Numbered from the stretch's first letter, positions 1-7,235 are shown. The stretch: DNA of 10,111 nt from an uncultured Flammeovirgaceae bacterium (GCA_946480685.1 CAMLLI010000077.1:1-10111); one strand, 5' to 3'. Program-made: numbers and translations. The notes: generated by a model from the sequence alone, not told the origin.

Positions 1-52
1 AGTAAGAAGTAAGAAGTAAGAAGTAAGAAGTAAGAAGTAAGAAGTAAGAAGT
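1..52. repeat. 7-bp tandem repeat (AGTAAGA), truncated at window edge
   Basis: Seven perfect head-to-tail copies of AGTAAGA fill bases 1-49, and a partial AGT follows. The array runs off the left edge, so the true copy number is unknown. Because 7 is not a multiple of 3, every plus-strand frame meets TAA, so the array cannot be coding on that strand. It lies before a possible terminator and no gene overlaps it. Perfect identity of the copies suggests recent expansion by slippage, so copy number may vary between isolates. Confidence 0.9.
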
Positions 53-58
53 TTTGGG

Positions 59-100
59 GCATCCGTTGTTTTTTAGGACAGCGGGTGCTTTTGTTTTTTT
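59..100 (+). terminator. possible intrinsic terminator
   Basis: GCATCCG (59-65) can pair with CGGGTGC (82-88) as a 7-bp stem with one G-U pair and a 16-nt loop. A T-rich run follows at once (89-100, one G interruption). This is the layout of a Rho-independent terminator for a plus-strand gene left of the window. The large loop makes it only a moderate candidate. Confidence 0.4.
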
Positions 101-186
101 AGGGCGGTATGGTTTTTTATCTGCATATCGGACTGGTGATTTTTTAATTGCCGGATGCAAGAAATGTTTTATTAACGCTTTTTATT

Positions 187-432
187 ATGCAAACTATAGA
201 TGTCGCGATTGCAGATGAAATATCTTTCCGTGATCTGAAAGATGGGAACTCAATTCAGGTTCGCGTTACGGTTTTGAACGATGAGCAGAAGCGTTATGAA
301 AAGGGAAATACAGTGCGCATAACGTGTAAGGATAAAAGCGCAGTAGCGAAGATCGTTTCGGATCCCATTATCATTGATGAAAAGATCGATGACGATCATA
401 AAGTATTATCGCTGATCGTAGAAGAAGAATGA
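187..432 (+). CDS. small acidic hypothetical protein (81 aa)
   Basis: I do not recognise a family for this protein. The ATG at 187 gives 81 residues. An in-frame TTG at 148 would add 13 residues, but that stretch looks poorly conserved in character and has no ribosome site, so I prefer the ATG. The product has no signal peptide or membrane segment. It alternates beta-like stretches (IQVRVTVL, TVRITCKD, VLSLIVEEE) with charged turns and ends in a Glu run. The segment around YEKGNTVRITCKDK is loosely reminiscent of small beta-barrel PUA/ASCH-like proteins, but that resemblance is weak. It stands 56 bp before the GH13 gene on the same strand and may be co-transcribed with it. The function is unknown. 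Confidence 0.6.
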   Translation: MQTIDVAIADEISFRDLKDGNSIQVRVTVLNDEQKRYEKGNTVRITCKDKSAVAKIVSDPIIIDEKIDDDHKVLSLIVEEE

Positions 433-488
433 GACTATATATATAGCAGTAGCAGGTATGATCTAGTAACCTTTACGATCCCTTTTTA

Positions 489-2096
489 ATGTCTGATAAT
501 CGCTGGTACCGGTACGTCACCATCTATTCACTTGATGTGGAGACGTTTTATGATTCGAATGATGATGGTGTAGGAGACTTCCCGGGCCTCATCCAAAAAC
601 TTCCATACCTCAAACAACTCGGTATTGATTGCCTATGGTTGCTTCCATTTTATCCGAGTCCCAACCGTGATGACGGATATGATATTGAAGACTTCACGGC
701 TGTTGATCCGCGCCTTGGTACGCTGGATGATTTCCGGCAGTTTCTGAAGGAAGCAAAACGACTGGGTATATATGTGTTGATTGACCTGGTGGTTAATCAC
801 ACTTCCGATCAGCATCCGTGGTTCAGACACGCATGCAGTAATCGGAATTCTCCGTATCGTGAATACTATATATGGTCAGACTATATCCCGGAAGGTCAAC
901 ATGAAACTATATTTCCAGGGGAAGAGGAGAATACATGGACGTGGAATGAACAGGCAGGTCAATACTATCATCATCGCTTTTATCGCGAGCAACCCGACCT
1001 CAATATATATAGTCCGAAAGTAAAGGATGAGATTAGGAAGGTAATGAAGTTCTGGCTGGATGAAGGTATATCCGGATTTCGCGTAGATGCTGTTCATATT
1101 CTGATTCAGTTCGAACGTCCTGATCATGTGAATGGAGAAGATCACGAAGCGATCCTTGATGATATGAGGCGATGGCTCAACGAGTATAATTCATCTGCCG
1201 TCATGCTGGCCGAAGCCAACGATGACGTTGAAAAATTAGCGCGGTATTTTGGTGATGGAGATCGCATGCACCTGATGTTTGATTTTATTACGAATCAGCA
1301 TTTGTTCCTGGCACTCGCACGCAATACAGCGCAGCCCTTACGGGAAGCGATCAATCTTCTCTTTAAAGTACCTCTGCCGGCCGGGTGTGGCTATGTAAAT
1401 TTTATTCGCAAGCATGACGAACTCAATCTGGGTAAACTGAAAGAGGATGAGCGCAACGAAGTGTTCGAAGCGTTTGCCCCGGAAGAGTATATGCGCATCT
1501 ATGGACGTGGCATTCGCAGGCGATTGGCGCCTATGCTGAACAACGACCGCGAGCGCATGGAGATGGTATATAGTATCATGTTTTGCCTGCCCGGCACATC
1601 CATGATCCGCTATGGCGATGAGATTGGTATGGGCGAAGACCTGGAACTGAAGGGACGAGAAAGTATACGCACCGTCATGCAATGGTCTTCCGGAAAGAAT
1701 GCAGGATTCTCAGATGCACCAGCAGAAGCGTTGCCTTACCCGGCAATCGATACAGGTATTTTCAGCTATAAGAATATAAATGTAGAGGAGCAGCTGAAAG
1801 AGGAATCGTTCCTGCAGTGGATGACGAGCGCTATACAATGCCGACAGCAGCTTGGTGCAACTACGATAGATAAATTTACGATGCTGGAGTCAGGGCATGA
1901 ATCGCTTATTGTATTTCGATATAACGAAGGCGCGAAACAATTCATACTTGTTCATAACCTGAGCGATATGCCGGCTTCATACATGTTAACCGAAGATATA
2001 GGCGCTGTACTATGTTTCTTTGGTCCGGGTATACTGGGTAATAATCGTGAGCTGAAACTGGGGCGTTACGGCTATGCGTGGTTAAAAAATATATAG
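489..2096 (+). CDS. GH13 alpha-amylase-family enzyme, trehalose-synthase-like
   Basis: This is a retaining alpha-glucoside-active enzyme of family GH13, closest in motifs to trehalose synthase (maltose alpha-glucosyltransferase, which interconverts maltose and trehalose). All GH13 signatures are visible: region I DLVVNH (residues 99-104), region II GFRVDAVHI with nucleophile D200, region III MLAEAND with acid/base E242, and region IV FIRKHDEL with stabilising D310. Trehalose-synthase-like stretches include WLLPFYPSPNRDDGYD (50-65), NHTSDQHPWF (103-112), GIRRRLAPML (341-350) and RYGDEIGMG (374-382). A beta-rich C-terminal domain covers about residues 450-535. The length (535 aa) fits a stand-alone enzyme without a fused maltokinase. 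There is no signal peptide, so it should be cytoplasmic. Region II differs from classical TreS (AVHILI in place of AVPYLF), so the exact substrate is uncertain. It is followed after 7 bp by a flavin oxidoreductase gene. Confidence 0.93.
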   Translation: MSDNRWYRYVTIYSLDVETFYDSNDDGVGDFPGLIQKLPYLKQLGIDCLWLLPFYPSPNRDDGYDIEDFTAVDPRLGTLDDFRQFLKEAKRLGIYVLIDLVVNHTSDQHPWFRHACSNRNSPYREYYIWSDYIPEGQHETIFPGEEENTWTWNEQAGQYYHHRFYREQPDLNIYSPKVKDEIRKVMKFWLDEGISGFRVDAVHILIQFERPDHVNGEDHEAILDDMRRWLNEYNSSAVMLAEANDDVEKLARYFGDGDRMHLMFDFITNQHLFLALARNTAQPLREAINLLFKVPLPAGCGYVNFIRKHDELNLGKLKEDERNEVFEAFAPEEYMRIYGRGIRRRLAPMLNNDRERMEMVYSIMFCLPGTSMIRYGDEIGMGEDLELKGRESIRTVMQWSSGKNAGFSDAPAEALPYPAIDTGIFSYKNINVEEQLKEESFLQWMTSAIQCRQQLGATTIDKFTMLESGHESLIVFRYNEGAKQFILVHNLSDMPASYMLTEDIGAVLCFFGPGILGNNRELKLGRYGYAWLKNI

Positions 2097-2103
2097 TATA
2101 AAA

Positions 2104-3078
2104 ATGAAAAAGGTAAAGATTGGATATCATGCATCGCACGAGCAGTTTCTTCCGAGCGAGTTGCTGCGATGGGTTGTTGCTGCGGAAGGCGCGGGTTTTC
2201 AGGCTGCACTTTCGTCAGACCATTTTTACCCGTGGAGTGAGCAGCAGGGGCAAAGTGGTTTTGCGTGGTCGTGGTTGGGAGCAGCCTTGCAGGCTACTTC
2301 GCGAATTGAATTCGGAATTGTAAATGCACCCGGGCAGCGTTACCATCCGGCCATTATAGCACAGGCGTGTGCTACCCTTGCAGAAATGTTTCCCGAGCGA
2401 TTCTGGATTGCTATAGGCAGCGGACAAAATCTGAACGAACACATTACGGGTGATCGCTGGCCTAACAAACCTGAACGCAATGCACGCTTGCTTGAGAGTG
2501 CCACGATAATTCGCAGGCTTTGGGCTGGTGAGACCGTTACAACGGATGGGCTGGTGGTTACAGACGAAGCGCGCTTGTACACACTACCGGGCAAAAGTCC
2601 GTTACTGGTAGGTGCCGCTGTTACCGAAGCAACTGCACGCTGGGTTGGAAGCTGGGCTGACGCATTGATTACAACTTCGCGCACCACAGAAGAACTGAAA
2701 CGTATGCGCGATGCGTTTATACAGGGTGGAGGAGAGGGAAAACCGATCTACGTTAAAGTACAACTCTCGTATGGACGCTCCGATAAAGAAGCACGCGGTG
2801 AGGCACTACTGCAGTGGCGCAATAATATTTTCGACAATGCTGTGATGACTGATTTACGAACACCTGCACAATTTGATGCTATCGGTAAAACGGTGGATGT
2901 AAAAGAACTGAAAGAAAAAGTTCTGGTGAGTGCTTCGTTGCAGCAACATACAGACTGGTTAGGGGAATATATACAGGCCGGTTTCACCAACCTCATGTTA
3001 CACAACGTAAACCGAAACCAGCAAATCTTCATCGAAGATTTCGGCGATAAAGTGTTGCCGGTACTGAAAGGATTATAA
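2104..3078 (+). CDS. LLM-class (luciferase-like) flavin-dependent oxidoreductase
   Basis: This is a TIM-barrel oxidoreductase of the luciferase-like/F420-dependent superfamily (324 aa, the usual size). Family marks are the N-terminal strand KIGYHASHEQF, the SSDHFYPW segment (37-44), the helix HPAIIAQACATLAEMFP (81-97), the cofactor-loop motif GSGQNLNEHITG (105-116), and the VGAAVTEATARWVGSWADALIT segment region (169-190). It most resembles the branch annotated as probable non-F420 flavin oxidoreductase, which sits near F420-dependent glucose-6-phosphate dehydrogenases. Bacteroidota generally do not make F420, so FMN is the likelier cofactor. It starts 7 bp after the GH13 stop, which implies one transcript and perhaps translational coupling. 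The substrate is unknown. The pairing hints at a sugar or sugar-derived aldehyde, but that is inference. Confidence 0.9.
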   Translation: MKKVKIGYHASHEQFLPSELLRWVVAAEGAGFQAALSSDHFYPWSEQQGQSGFAWSWLGAALQATSRIEFGIVNAPGQRYHPAIIAQACATLAEMFPERFWIAIGSGQNLNEHITGDRWPNKPERNARLLESATIIRRLWAGETVTTDGLVVTDEARLYTLPGKSPLLVGAAVTEATARWVGSWADALITTSRTTEELKRMRDAFIQGGGEGKPIYVKVQLSYGRSDKEARGEALLQWRNNIFDNAVMTDLRTPAQFDAIGKTVDVKELKEKVLVSASLQQHTDWLGEYIQAGFTNLMLHNVNRNQQIFIEDFGDKVLPVLKGL

Positions 3079-3424
3079 TGCTATTCATCGTTCGCAGAGG
3101 AAAGGCGCACGCTATATATTTCGAACACATTTGTCGTTTCTGCCTGCCGGAATTGGTAATTCATGACCGCGTTCCGAAATAATAAATAATATAAATTCAG
3201 TTGTCAATTATTATCCATATCTTTAGCATGCTTTATCAATCATTCCTCTAATTGTAAAACGCTCTTATCTAGTGTATGCACCTGAGGATAAGTCATTTTG
3301 AAGAAAAGTAATAAAGCAGTCGTCTTTTACTAAAGAATAATACTTCAACGCGAGTATTGCAAAAGAGGTAAACCACTCTCTAGCCATTGTTTTAGATTAC
3401 TAACTGGTGTTATCAGGCAAACCG

Positions 3425-3450
3425 CATAACGAATTATTCAAAACGTTATG
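3425..3450 (+). promoter_or_regulatory. inverted repeat upstream of cold-shock gene
   Basis: CATAACG (3425-3431) and CGTTATG (3444-3450) form a perfect 7-bp stem around a 12-nt AT-rich loop, about 90 bp before the cold-shock start codon. It has no T-run after it, so it is not a terminator. It may be a leader hairpin or a dyad operator. Confidence 0.35.
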
Positions 3451-3482
3451 GGAGATGCGTCTTTCTATTAGAGGTTAAAAGA

Positions 3483-3510
3483 ACAGATACCTTTTTATAA
3501 AAAAATCTGT
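3483..3510 (+). promoter_or_regulatory. AU-rich leader hairpin 30 nt before cold-shock start
   Basis: ACAGAT (3483-3488) pairs with ATCTGT (3505-3510). Inside it TTTTT (3492-3496) can pair with AAAAA (3500-3504), leaving a 3-nt bulge and a 3-nt loop. The stem is weak and would be more stable at low temperature. It ends 29 nt before the ATG at 3540. Confidence 0.35.
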
Positions 3511-3539
3511 GTAGAAATTAAGTACCAATAAAACAGCCT

Positions 3540-3980
3540 ATGAACGGAACATTCAGCAAAAGAGAAAAAGAAAAGAAAAAAGAACAGAAGAGAAAAGAAA
3601 AGGAAGAGCGCAAAGCCGAACGGAAAGCGAACGGAAAATCAGGACAGTCGCTGGAAGATATGTTGGCTTACGTGGATGAGAACGGTAATATTACCTCTAC
3701 ACCACCGGACCCGAATAAAAAGATCAATACCAAGGCGGATGATATTATCATAGGCGCACGCAATATTGACACCGGTGAAGAGAAACCGCTTCGCAAAGGT
3801 CGTGTAACGTATTTTAATGTTGCCAAGGGCTACGGTTTTATCAAAGACCTGAATACACAGGAGAGCATTTTTGTGCACGCTAATGCGCTGAAAGTTACCA
3901 TAAAGGAAAACGACATGGTATCATTCGAAACCGAGAGTACGCCCCGGGGCCTCAATGCTGTGGAAGTGAAGAAAATATAA
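3540..3980 (+). CDS. cold-shock-domain protein with Lys/Glu-rich N-terminal extension
   Basis: This protein binds single-stranded nucleic acid (RNA chaperone type, cytoplasmic). The C-terminal cold-shock domain covers about residues 86-146, with RNP1 KGYGFI (96-101) and RNP2 IFVHA (110-114). The first 33 residues are almost all Lys, Glu and Arg (KREKEKKKEQKRKEKEERK), likely a charged helix. A linker with PPDPNKK follows (55-61). The family is well represented in Bacteroidota, where such 140-160 aa proteins differ from the classical stand-alone 65-70 aa Csp. The ATG at 3540 has no Shine-Dalgarno, as is usual in this phylum. A structured, gene-free region precedes it, and a 66-codon gene follows 10 bp after its stop. 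The two hairpins upstream suggest leader-level control. The true temperature response cannot be seen from sequence. Confidence 0.93.
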   Translation: MNGTFSKREKEKKKEQKRKEKEERKAERKANGKSGQSLEDMLAYVDENGNITSTPPDPNKKINTKADDIIIGARNIDTGEEKPLRKGRVTYFNVAKGYGFIKDLNTQESIFVHANALKVTIKENDMVSFETESTPRGLNAVEVKKI

Positions 3981-3983
3981 AAT

Positions 3984-4002
3984 ACCCAGGATGAATCCGG
4001 GT
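3984..4002 (+). promoter_or_regulatory. hairpin enclosing the start codon of the 66-aa gene
   Basis: ACCC-A-GGA (3984-3991) folds back on TCC-GGGT (3996-4002), with A3988 bulged and a TGAA loop. The start codon ATG (3991-3993) is inside this GC-rich stem. No T-run follows, so it is a poor terminator. It would hide the initiation site until opened, for example by ribosomes finishing the cold-shock gene 10 bp upstream. Confidence 0.45.
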
Positions 4003-4191
4003 GTTGAAGTGCTCATTCGCAAAGCGTATGGTTCCGATCAGAAAGACCTGTACTATCTTACGCTGTTTACGAAGCTCGAAGATATGGATGAACTCTTCAC
4101 GCATCCGGATATAATCGATATCATTGGGAAAAATGTTGTTCGTTTGGAGAGAATAGACGGTTACCGCTTTAAGTTATTTGTCTCCAGGTAA
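3991..4191 (+). CDS. small hypothetical protein (66 aa) downstream of the cold-shock gene
   Basis: I do not recognise a family. It encodes 66 residues with a mixed alpha/beta pattern. An amphipathic strand pair (VEVLIRKAY, DLYYLTLFTK) is followed by an acidic helix (LEDMDELFTHPDIIDIIG) and a basic C-terminal strand (VVRLERIDGYRFKLFVSR). It has no membrane segment or signal peptide. The start lies 10 bp after the cold-shock stop on the same strand, so the two are probably co-transcribed. An AGG directly before the ATG is too close to serve as a normal ribosome site. The even, non-repetitive composition and operon-like spacing favour a real gene. Its function is unknown. Confidence 0.6.
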   Translation: MNPGVEVLIRKAYGSDQKDLYYLTLFTKLEDMDELFTHPDIIDIIGKNVVRLERIDGYRFKLFVSR

Positions 4192-4235
4192 GCTGAACAG
4201 TGCAGATATAGTGAATGCTATAGCAGGTATATACT

Positions 4236-4493
4236 TTAAAGGTATGAATGGAAGTTTTGCTTCCACCAGAAACTGAAACTTGATTGAGGATGGTCGAGCG
4301 AAATCCGGTAGGCCAGGTGCGTTACAGCTTCTTCAATCGTAGTTCCCTGCAGTGGCGTTCGCTTTTCATGTGCATCCACCATATAAAAATAACCACCTTG
4401 TGTAAGCAGTGTAATTTCGATGTTTAAATCGCTGCTATAGATGTGCTGCAGTACTTCGCCTACATAACTTCGGTCAATTATTCGCTGTGTCAT
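4236..4493 (-). CDS. small hypothetical protein (85 aa), last gene of the minus-strand run
   Basis: I do not recognise a family. The ATG at 4493 gives 85 residues with no signal peptide or membrane helix. There is a strand-rich centre (LNIEITLLTQGGYFYMVDAH), then a helix (TTIEEAVTHLAYRISLDHP) and an aromatic tail (FSFWWKQNFHSYL). The Gly-Gly-Tyr-Phe turn followed by a GTTIEEAV helix is typical of small alpha/beta folds, but no catalytic motif is evident. It begins 33 bp after the stop of the 118-aa hypothetical gene, so it is probably in the same transcript as the sigma factor gene. It converges on the 66-aa gene with 44 bp between the stops. The function is unknown. Confidence 0.6.
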   Translation of the reverse strand: MTQRIIDRSYVGEVLQHIYSSDLNIEITLLTQGGYFYMVDAHEKRTPLQGTTIEEAVTHLAYRISLDHPQSSFSFWWKQNFHSYL

Positions 4494-4526
4494 AGGTATA
4501 ATTATCGTCCATTAAAATGACAGCCG

Positions 4527-4883
4527 TCAGGCATCCTGTATTTTTTTTACCAGCAGCTTGAACTGTTTGGTAAGCGTAAATTCATATTTACCGGCATCCA
4601 TTAATTCGTTGGCTTTTCTTGACAGTGAAAGCATATATAGTAAATCCTGCGCATTGGTTGATTGCTGGATGTTATTCAAAGCCTTCCCCTGGTAAGCCTG
4701 TAACGTGAACGAGTAACCGCTGCGGTCCTTCGGGTTCAGCGCCTTGAACTCATGTGCCGAAAGCGAATATTCCTGCGGACTATATTCTGACGCTAACATT
4801 AGCTGCAGTATAGCCGGACGGTATTTACTCCACAATGAGACATATACCTGACCGGTAAACGAACTGAAAAATTTTGGTTCCAT
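4527..4883 (-). CDS. hypothetical protein (118 aa) downstream of the sigma factor
   Basis: I do not recognise a family. I chose the ATG at 4883 (118 aa). An in-frame GTG at 4892 would add three residues and is the alternative. The product is soluble-looking and helix-rich, with a basic C-terminus (TLTKQFKLLVKKIQDA). The N-terminal half contains SFTGQVYVSLWSKYRPAILQLM, an aromatic strand-helix unit. The middle has a SAHEFKALNPKDRSGYSFTLQ segment and a Gln/Asn-rich loop. The gene starts 28 bp after the sigma factor stop on the same strand, so co-transcription is likely. Closeness to a sigma factor invites the guess of a modulator, but nothing in the sequence shows an anti-sigma fold. Confidence 0.65.
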   Translation of the reverse strand: MEPKFFSSFTGQVYVSLWSKYRPAILQLMLASEYSPQEYSLSAHEFKALNPKDRSGYSFTLQAYQGKALNNIQQSTNAQDLLYMLSLSRKANELMDAGKYEFTLTKQFKLLVKKIQDA

Positions 4884-4911
4884 GCGTATCACTTTACACG
4901 TTAGCTATATT

Positions 4912-5775
4912 TCAACCCAGATAACTCTTTAACGACTTGCTGCGCGAAACATGGCGCAACCTTCGTGTAGCACTTTCTTTAATCTGACGTACACGTTCGC
5001 GCGTTAACTTGAAACGATCACCGATCTCTTCCAGCGTCATCGGAGTATTGTTGTTTAAACCGAAGTAACACGCTATAATTTCTGCTTCGCGTACGGTGAG
5101 TGTTGCCAGTGCACGCACTACTTCCTGCTTCAATGAATCCATCATCAACTCGGCATCCGGTGTTTCATCGCTGCTGTTTTCAAGCACATCAAGCAATGAA
5201 TTGTCTTCGCCATTTGCAAAAGGTGCATCTACCGATATATGGCGGCCGGCCGTGCGCATAGAAGTCTCAACATCTTCAAGCGGTACATTCATAAACTCTG
5301 CCAACTCGTTCACCGAAGGTTCACGCTCAAATTTTTGTTCCAGCAACGAAGTTGTTTTTAAAAGTTTGTTCAATGAACCTACACGGTTGATGGGCAAACG
5401 CACTATCCTCGATTGTTCCGCGAGTGCCTGCAGGATCGACTGACGAATCCACCACACTGCATACGAAATAAATTTGAAGCCGCGGGTTTCATCAAAACGC
5501 ATCGCAGCCTTGATAAGACCAACGTTTCCTTCGTTAATCAGATCTCCGAGTGTTAACCCGTGGTTCTGGTATTGTTTGGCGACTGATACTACAAATCGCA
5601 GGTTTGCCTTGGTAAGTTTTTCAAGGGCAACCTGGTCGCCTTGCTTTATTCGCTTGGCAAGGTCAACCTCCGTTTCAGCTGATATCAATTCAACCTTGCC
5701 TATTTCCTGTAAATATTTATCAAGAGATTGACTCTCCCGGTTTGTTATCTGCTTACTTATTTTTAGCTGTCTCAT
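4912..5775 (-). CDS. rpoD: RNA polymerase sigma-70 factor, RpoD/SigA type (287 aa)
   Basis: This is a group 1/2 sigma-70 factor that directs RNA polymerase to promoters. Region 1.2 (about 17-50, [18 protein letters not shown]), region 2 (about 53-130) with the core-binding segment [20 protein letters not shown] and the promoter-melting motif [14 protein letters not shown] (101-114), region 3 (about 131-205) and region 4 (about 215-285) are all present. The region 4 helix-turn-helix is [21 protein letters not shown] (246-266). Region 1.1 is absent and the length is 287 aa, which matches the primary sigma factor of Bacteroidota. That factor recognises TANNTTTG/TTTG promoters. Some members of the phylum carry paralogues, and the acidic linker (residues 197-215) and the [10 protein letters not shown] stretch may mark a divergent copy. 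I cannot decide between primary factor and paralogue. It lies 48 bp after the desaturase gene. Confidence 0.95.
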   Translation of the reverse strand: MRQLKISKQITNRESQSLDKYLQEIGKVELISAETEVDLAKRIKQGDQVALEKLTKANLRFVVSVAKQYQNHGLTLGDLINEGNVGLIKAAMRFDETRGFKFISYAVWWIRQSILQALAEQSRIVRLPINRVGSLNKLLKTTSLLEQKFEREPSVNELAEFMNVPLEDVETSMRTAGRHISVDAPFANGEDNSLLDVLENSSDETPDAELMMDSLKQEVVRALATLTVREAEIIACYFGLNNNTPMTLEEIGDRFKLTRERVRQIKESATRRLRHVSRSKSLKSYLG

Positions 5776-5823
5776 AGAATGGTTTATCGAGATATAGATT
5801 ACAACAGTTTTTTTGAAATCGCA

Positions 5824-6927
5824 CTAAGCGACTTCTACCGGTTTTACTCCTAACTGCTTTAGCAACCGGGCATGGCCGCCCAATGCTGCTATAAATGTGT
5901 GCGCACTTTTATAGGGTAAACCAAATTCAGCTGCTGTCTCCTTTACGATGCCGGCTATCTTTCTATAGTGTACGTGGCATATATTTGGAAATAAATGGTG
6001 TTCGATCTGAAAATTCAAACCGCCTACGTACCAGGAAAACCAACGGCTTTTGTTGCCAAAGTTTGTGGTGGTGTGTAGTTGATGAACAGCCCAGTTGTTT
6101 TCAAGCGTATTGTGTTCATCCGGTAGCGGAAACTCGGTACCTTCAATAACGTGTGCCGGTTGAAAGATAATGGCCAGTATAAACCCGGCGATATAGTGCA
6201 TAACAATAATACCAATAACAATTGCCCACCATGATAAATTTGTAAAAAACAGTGGAATGAAAAATATATAGCCGAGGTATGCAAGTTTAGTAGCAATGAG
6301 TATAAACCACTCTTTTACAATATTGGCATTGTTCTTTTTCGCCATTCCGTTTTTATGATAGCGTACAATGCGCACAAAATCTTTTATAAATAACCAAACG
6401 AGCGTCATCAGTCCGTACAGGAACCATGCATATATATACTGATAACGATGAAAACGCTTCCACGCAGAGTGCGGTGTGAGGCGCAGTACTCCCCGCGGAC
6501 TTATATCTTCATCTTCTTCATGTACATTGGTAAAAGAGTGATGGAGTACATTATGCTGCATTTTCCAGTTAAATGCATTAGCTCCAACCAGGTTGAGAGA
6601 ATATCCCATAACTGTATTCAGCCATTTCTTGTTTGAGTATGCGCCATGGTTGGCATCGTGCATCACGGATAATCCTATACCGGCAAGACCCAGACTCATA
6701 ATCATGGTCAACAATAAGAGTAACCAGCTGTTGGTGATACCCAAGGCTATAATGCAGATATACGGTATAAAATACAGCGAGAACATAAAGACAGTCTTTA
6801 TCAGCATTTCCTTGTTGCCATGTCTGGAAATACCCTTTGTCTTAAAATATTCGTTTACTCTTTTGTTAAGCGTGTTCGAAAAGTCACGCCTGGTTGTGGA
6901 AAATGTGATGTTTTTGTTACTTGTCAT
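5824..6927 (-). CDS. membrane fatty-acid desaturase, front-end (linoleoyl-CoA/delta-6-like) type
   Basis: This integral-membrane di-iron desaturase introduces a double bond into acyl chains, which increases membrane fluidity. The three histidine boxes are HDANH (90-94), HNVLHH (125-130) and QIEHH (307-311). Gln in place of His at the start of the third box is typical of front-end desaturases. Hydrophobic segments at about 43-65, 67-90, 163-183, 206-228 and 232-256 fit the usual two pairs of transmembrane helices plus re-entrant parts. There is no fused cytochrome b5 domain, so an external electron donor is needed. The 367-aa length is normal. It follows the RRM gene by 53 bp and precedes the sigma factor gene by 48 bp on the same strand. 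Desaturases are often cold-induced, and the RRM and cold-shock neighbours fit that. Regiospecificity cannot be read from sequence. Confidence 0.94.
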   Translation of the reverse strand: MTSNKNITFSTTRRDFSNTLNKRVNEYFKTKGISRHGNKEMLIKTVFMFSLYFIPYICIIALGITNSWLLLLLTMIMSLGLAGIGLSVMHDANHGAYSNKKWLNTVMGYSLNLVGANAFNWKMQHNVLHHSFTNVHEEDEDISPRGVLRLTPHSAWKRFHRYQYIYAWFLYGLMTLVWLFIKDFVRIVRYHKNGMAKKNNANIVKEWFILIATKLAYLGYIFFIPLFFTNLSWWAIVIGIIVMHYIAGFILAIIFQPAHVIEGTEFPLPDEHNTLENNWAVHQLHTTTNFGNKSRWFSWYVGGLNFQIEHHLFPNICHVHYRKIAGIVKETAAEFGLPYKSAHTFIAALGGHARLLKQLGVKPVEVA

Positions 6928-6980
6928 TCTTTGCAGTCAGGTATATATATAGTTTTGTTCCTGGTAAAAAATCTGATTGG

Positions 6981-7235
6981 TTATAGTATAGTTGTTTGTG
7001 GTCTTGCTTTTGAAACACGGAGTTTGCTGCCGAAGAAACTCGCATTTGAAAGCTTGCGAATGGCTTCCATCGCTTCGCGATCATCGGGCATTTCAATAAA
7101 GCCAAAACCTTTCGACTCGCCTGTATATTTATCGATCATAATTTTAACAGAAGCAACCTTACCAAATTCAACAAACAGTGCTTTTAAGGCATCATCCGTA
7201 ACCGCACGATTAATGTTTGTGACAAATAGATTCAT
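6981..7235 (-). CDS. single-RRM RNA-binding protein (84 aa)
   Basis: This small protein consists of little more than one RNA recognition motif. RNP2 is LFVTNI (3-8) and RNP1 is KGFGFIEM (42-49), both with the expected aromatic residues for RNA stacking. The beta-alpha-beta-beta-alpha-beta order is complete, and the fourth strand (LRVSKARPQ) ends close to the C-terminus, so there is no Gly-rich tail. Bacterial RRM proteins of this kind bind RNA and are known mainly from cyanobacteria and Bacteroidota, where some respond to cold. It is the first gene of a five-gene minus-strand run and diverges from a second RRM gene across 746 bp. Its start codon touches a 9-bp inverted repeat (7236-7290), and its likely promoter at 7358-7390 lies within another, which suggests leader or feedback control. 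Confidence 0.93.
   Translation of the reverse strand: MNLFVTNINRAVTDDALKALFVEFGKVASVKIMIDKYTGESKGFGFIEMPDDREAMEAIRKLSNASFFGSKLRVSKARPQTTIL

Larger units (their letters stand above)
3079..3539. other. 461-bp gene-free stretch, possible long leader of the cold-shock gene
   Basis: No convincing coding frame is present on either strand. The stretch is AT-rich and contains a promoter-like TATCTTTA at 3218-3225 (one mismatch to TANNTTTG) without a well-spaced -33 element. It also holds two inverted repeats, at 3425-3450 and 3483-3510. No clear terminator for the preceding oxidoreductase gene is seen. Long structured leaders are known for cold-shock mRNAs in other bacteria, so part of this may be a 5' untranslated region. 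A small RNA gene is the alternative. Confidence 0.45.

Noticed and set aside
1..62. A minus-strand frame from an ATG at 62 stays open through the 7-bp array to the edge.
   Set aside because: It would encode only a repeated Ser-Tyr-Phe-Leu-Leu-Leu-Thr string and has no gene-like start region. Low-complexity repeats stay open trivially.
435..446. CTATATATATAG, a perfect 12-bp palindrome before the GH13 gene.
   Set aside because: TATA runs of this kind are frequent across the whole window, including inside genes, so the palindrome follows from composition.
3172..3178. A single TTCGGAA on the minus strand in the gene-free stretch.
   Set aside because: There is no partner box at 21 bp, and a lone 7-mer can occur by chance.
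4201..4225. A bulged hairpin (TGC-TATAG with CTATA-GCA) between the convergent 66-aa and 85-aa genes, as a shared terminator.
   Set aside because: The stem is short and bulged, and no T-run follows on either strand.
5096..5443. Open frame antisense to the sigma factor gene.
   Set aside because: It is Ser-rich with shadow-frame composition, and the sense frame encodes an unmistakable sigma-70 protein.
6071..6085. A 14-of-15 match between the desaturase coding region and the left arm of the 7496-7532 dyad.
   Set aside because: It lies in coding DNA beside a conserved histidine-rich region, lacks the inverted partner, and is most easily chance.
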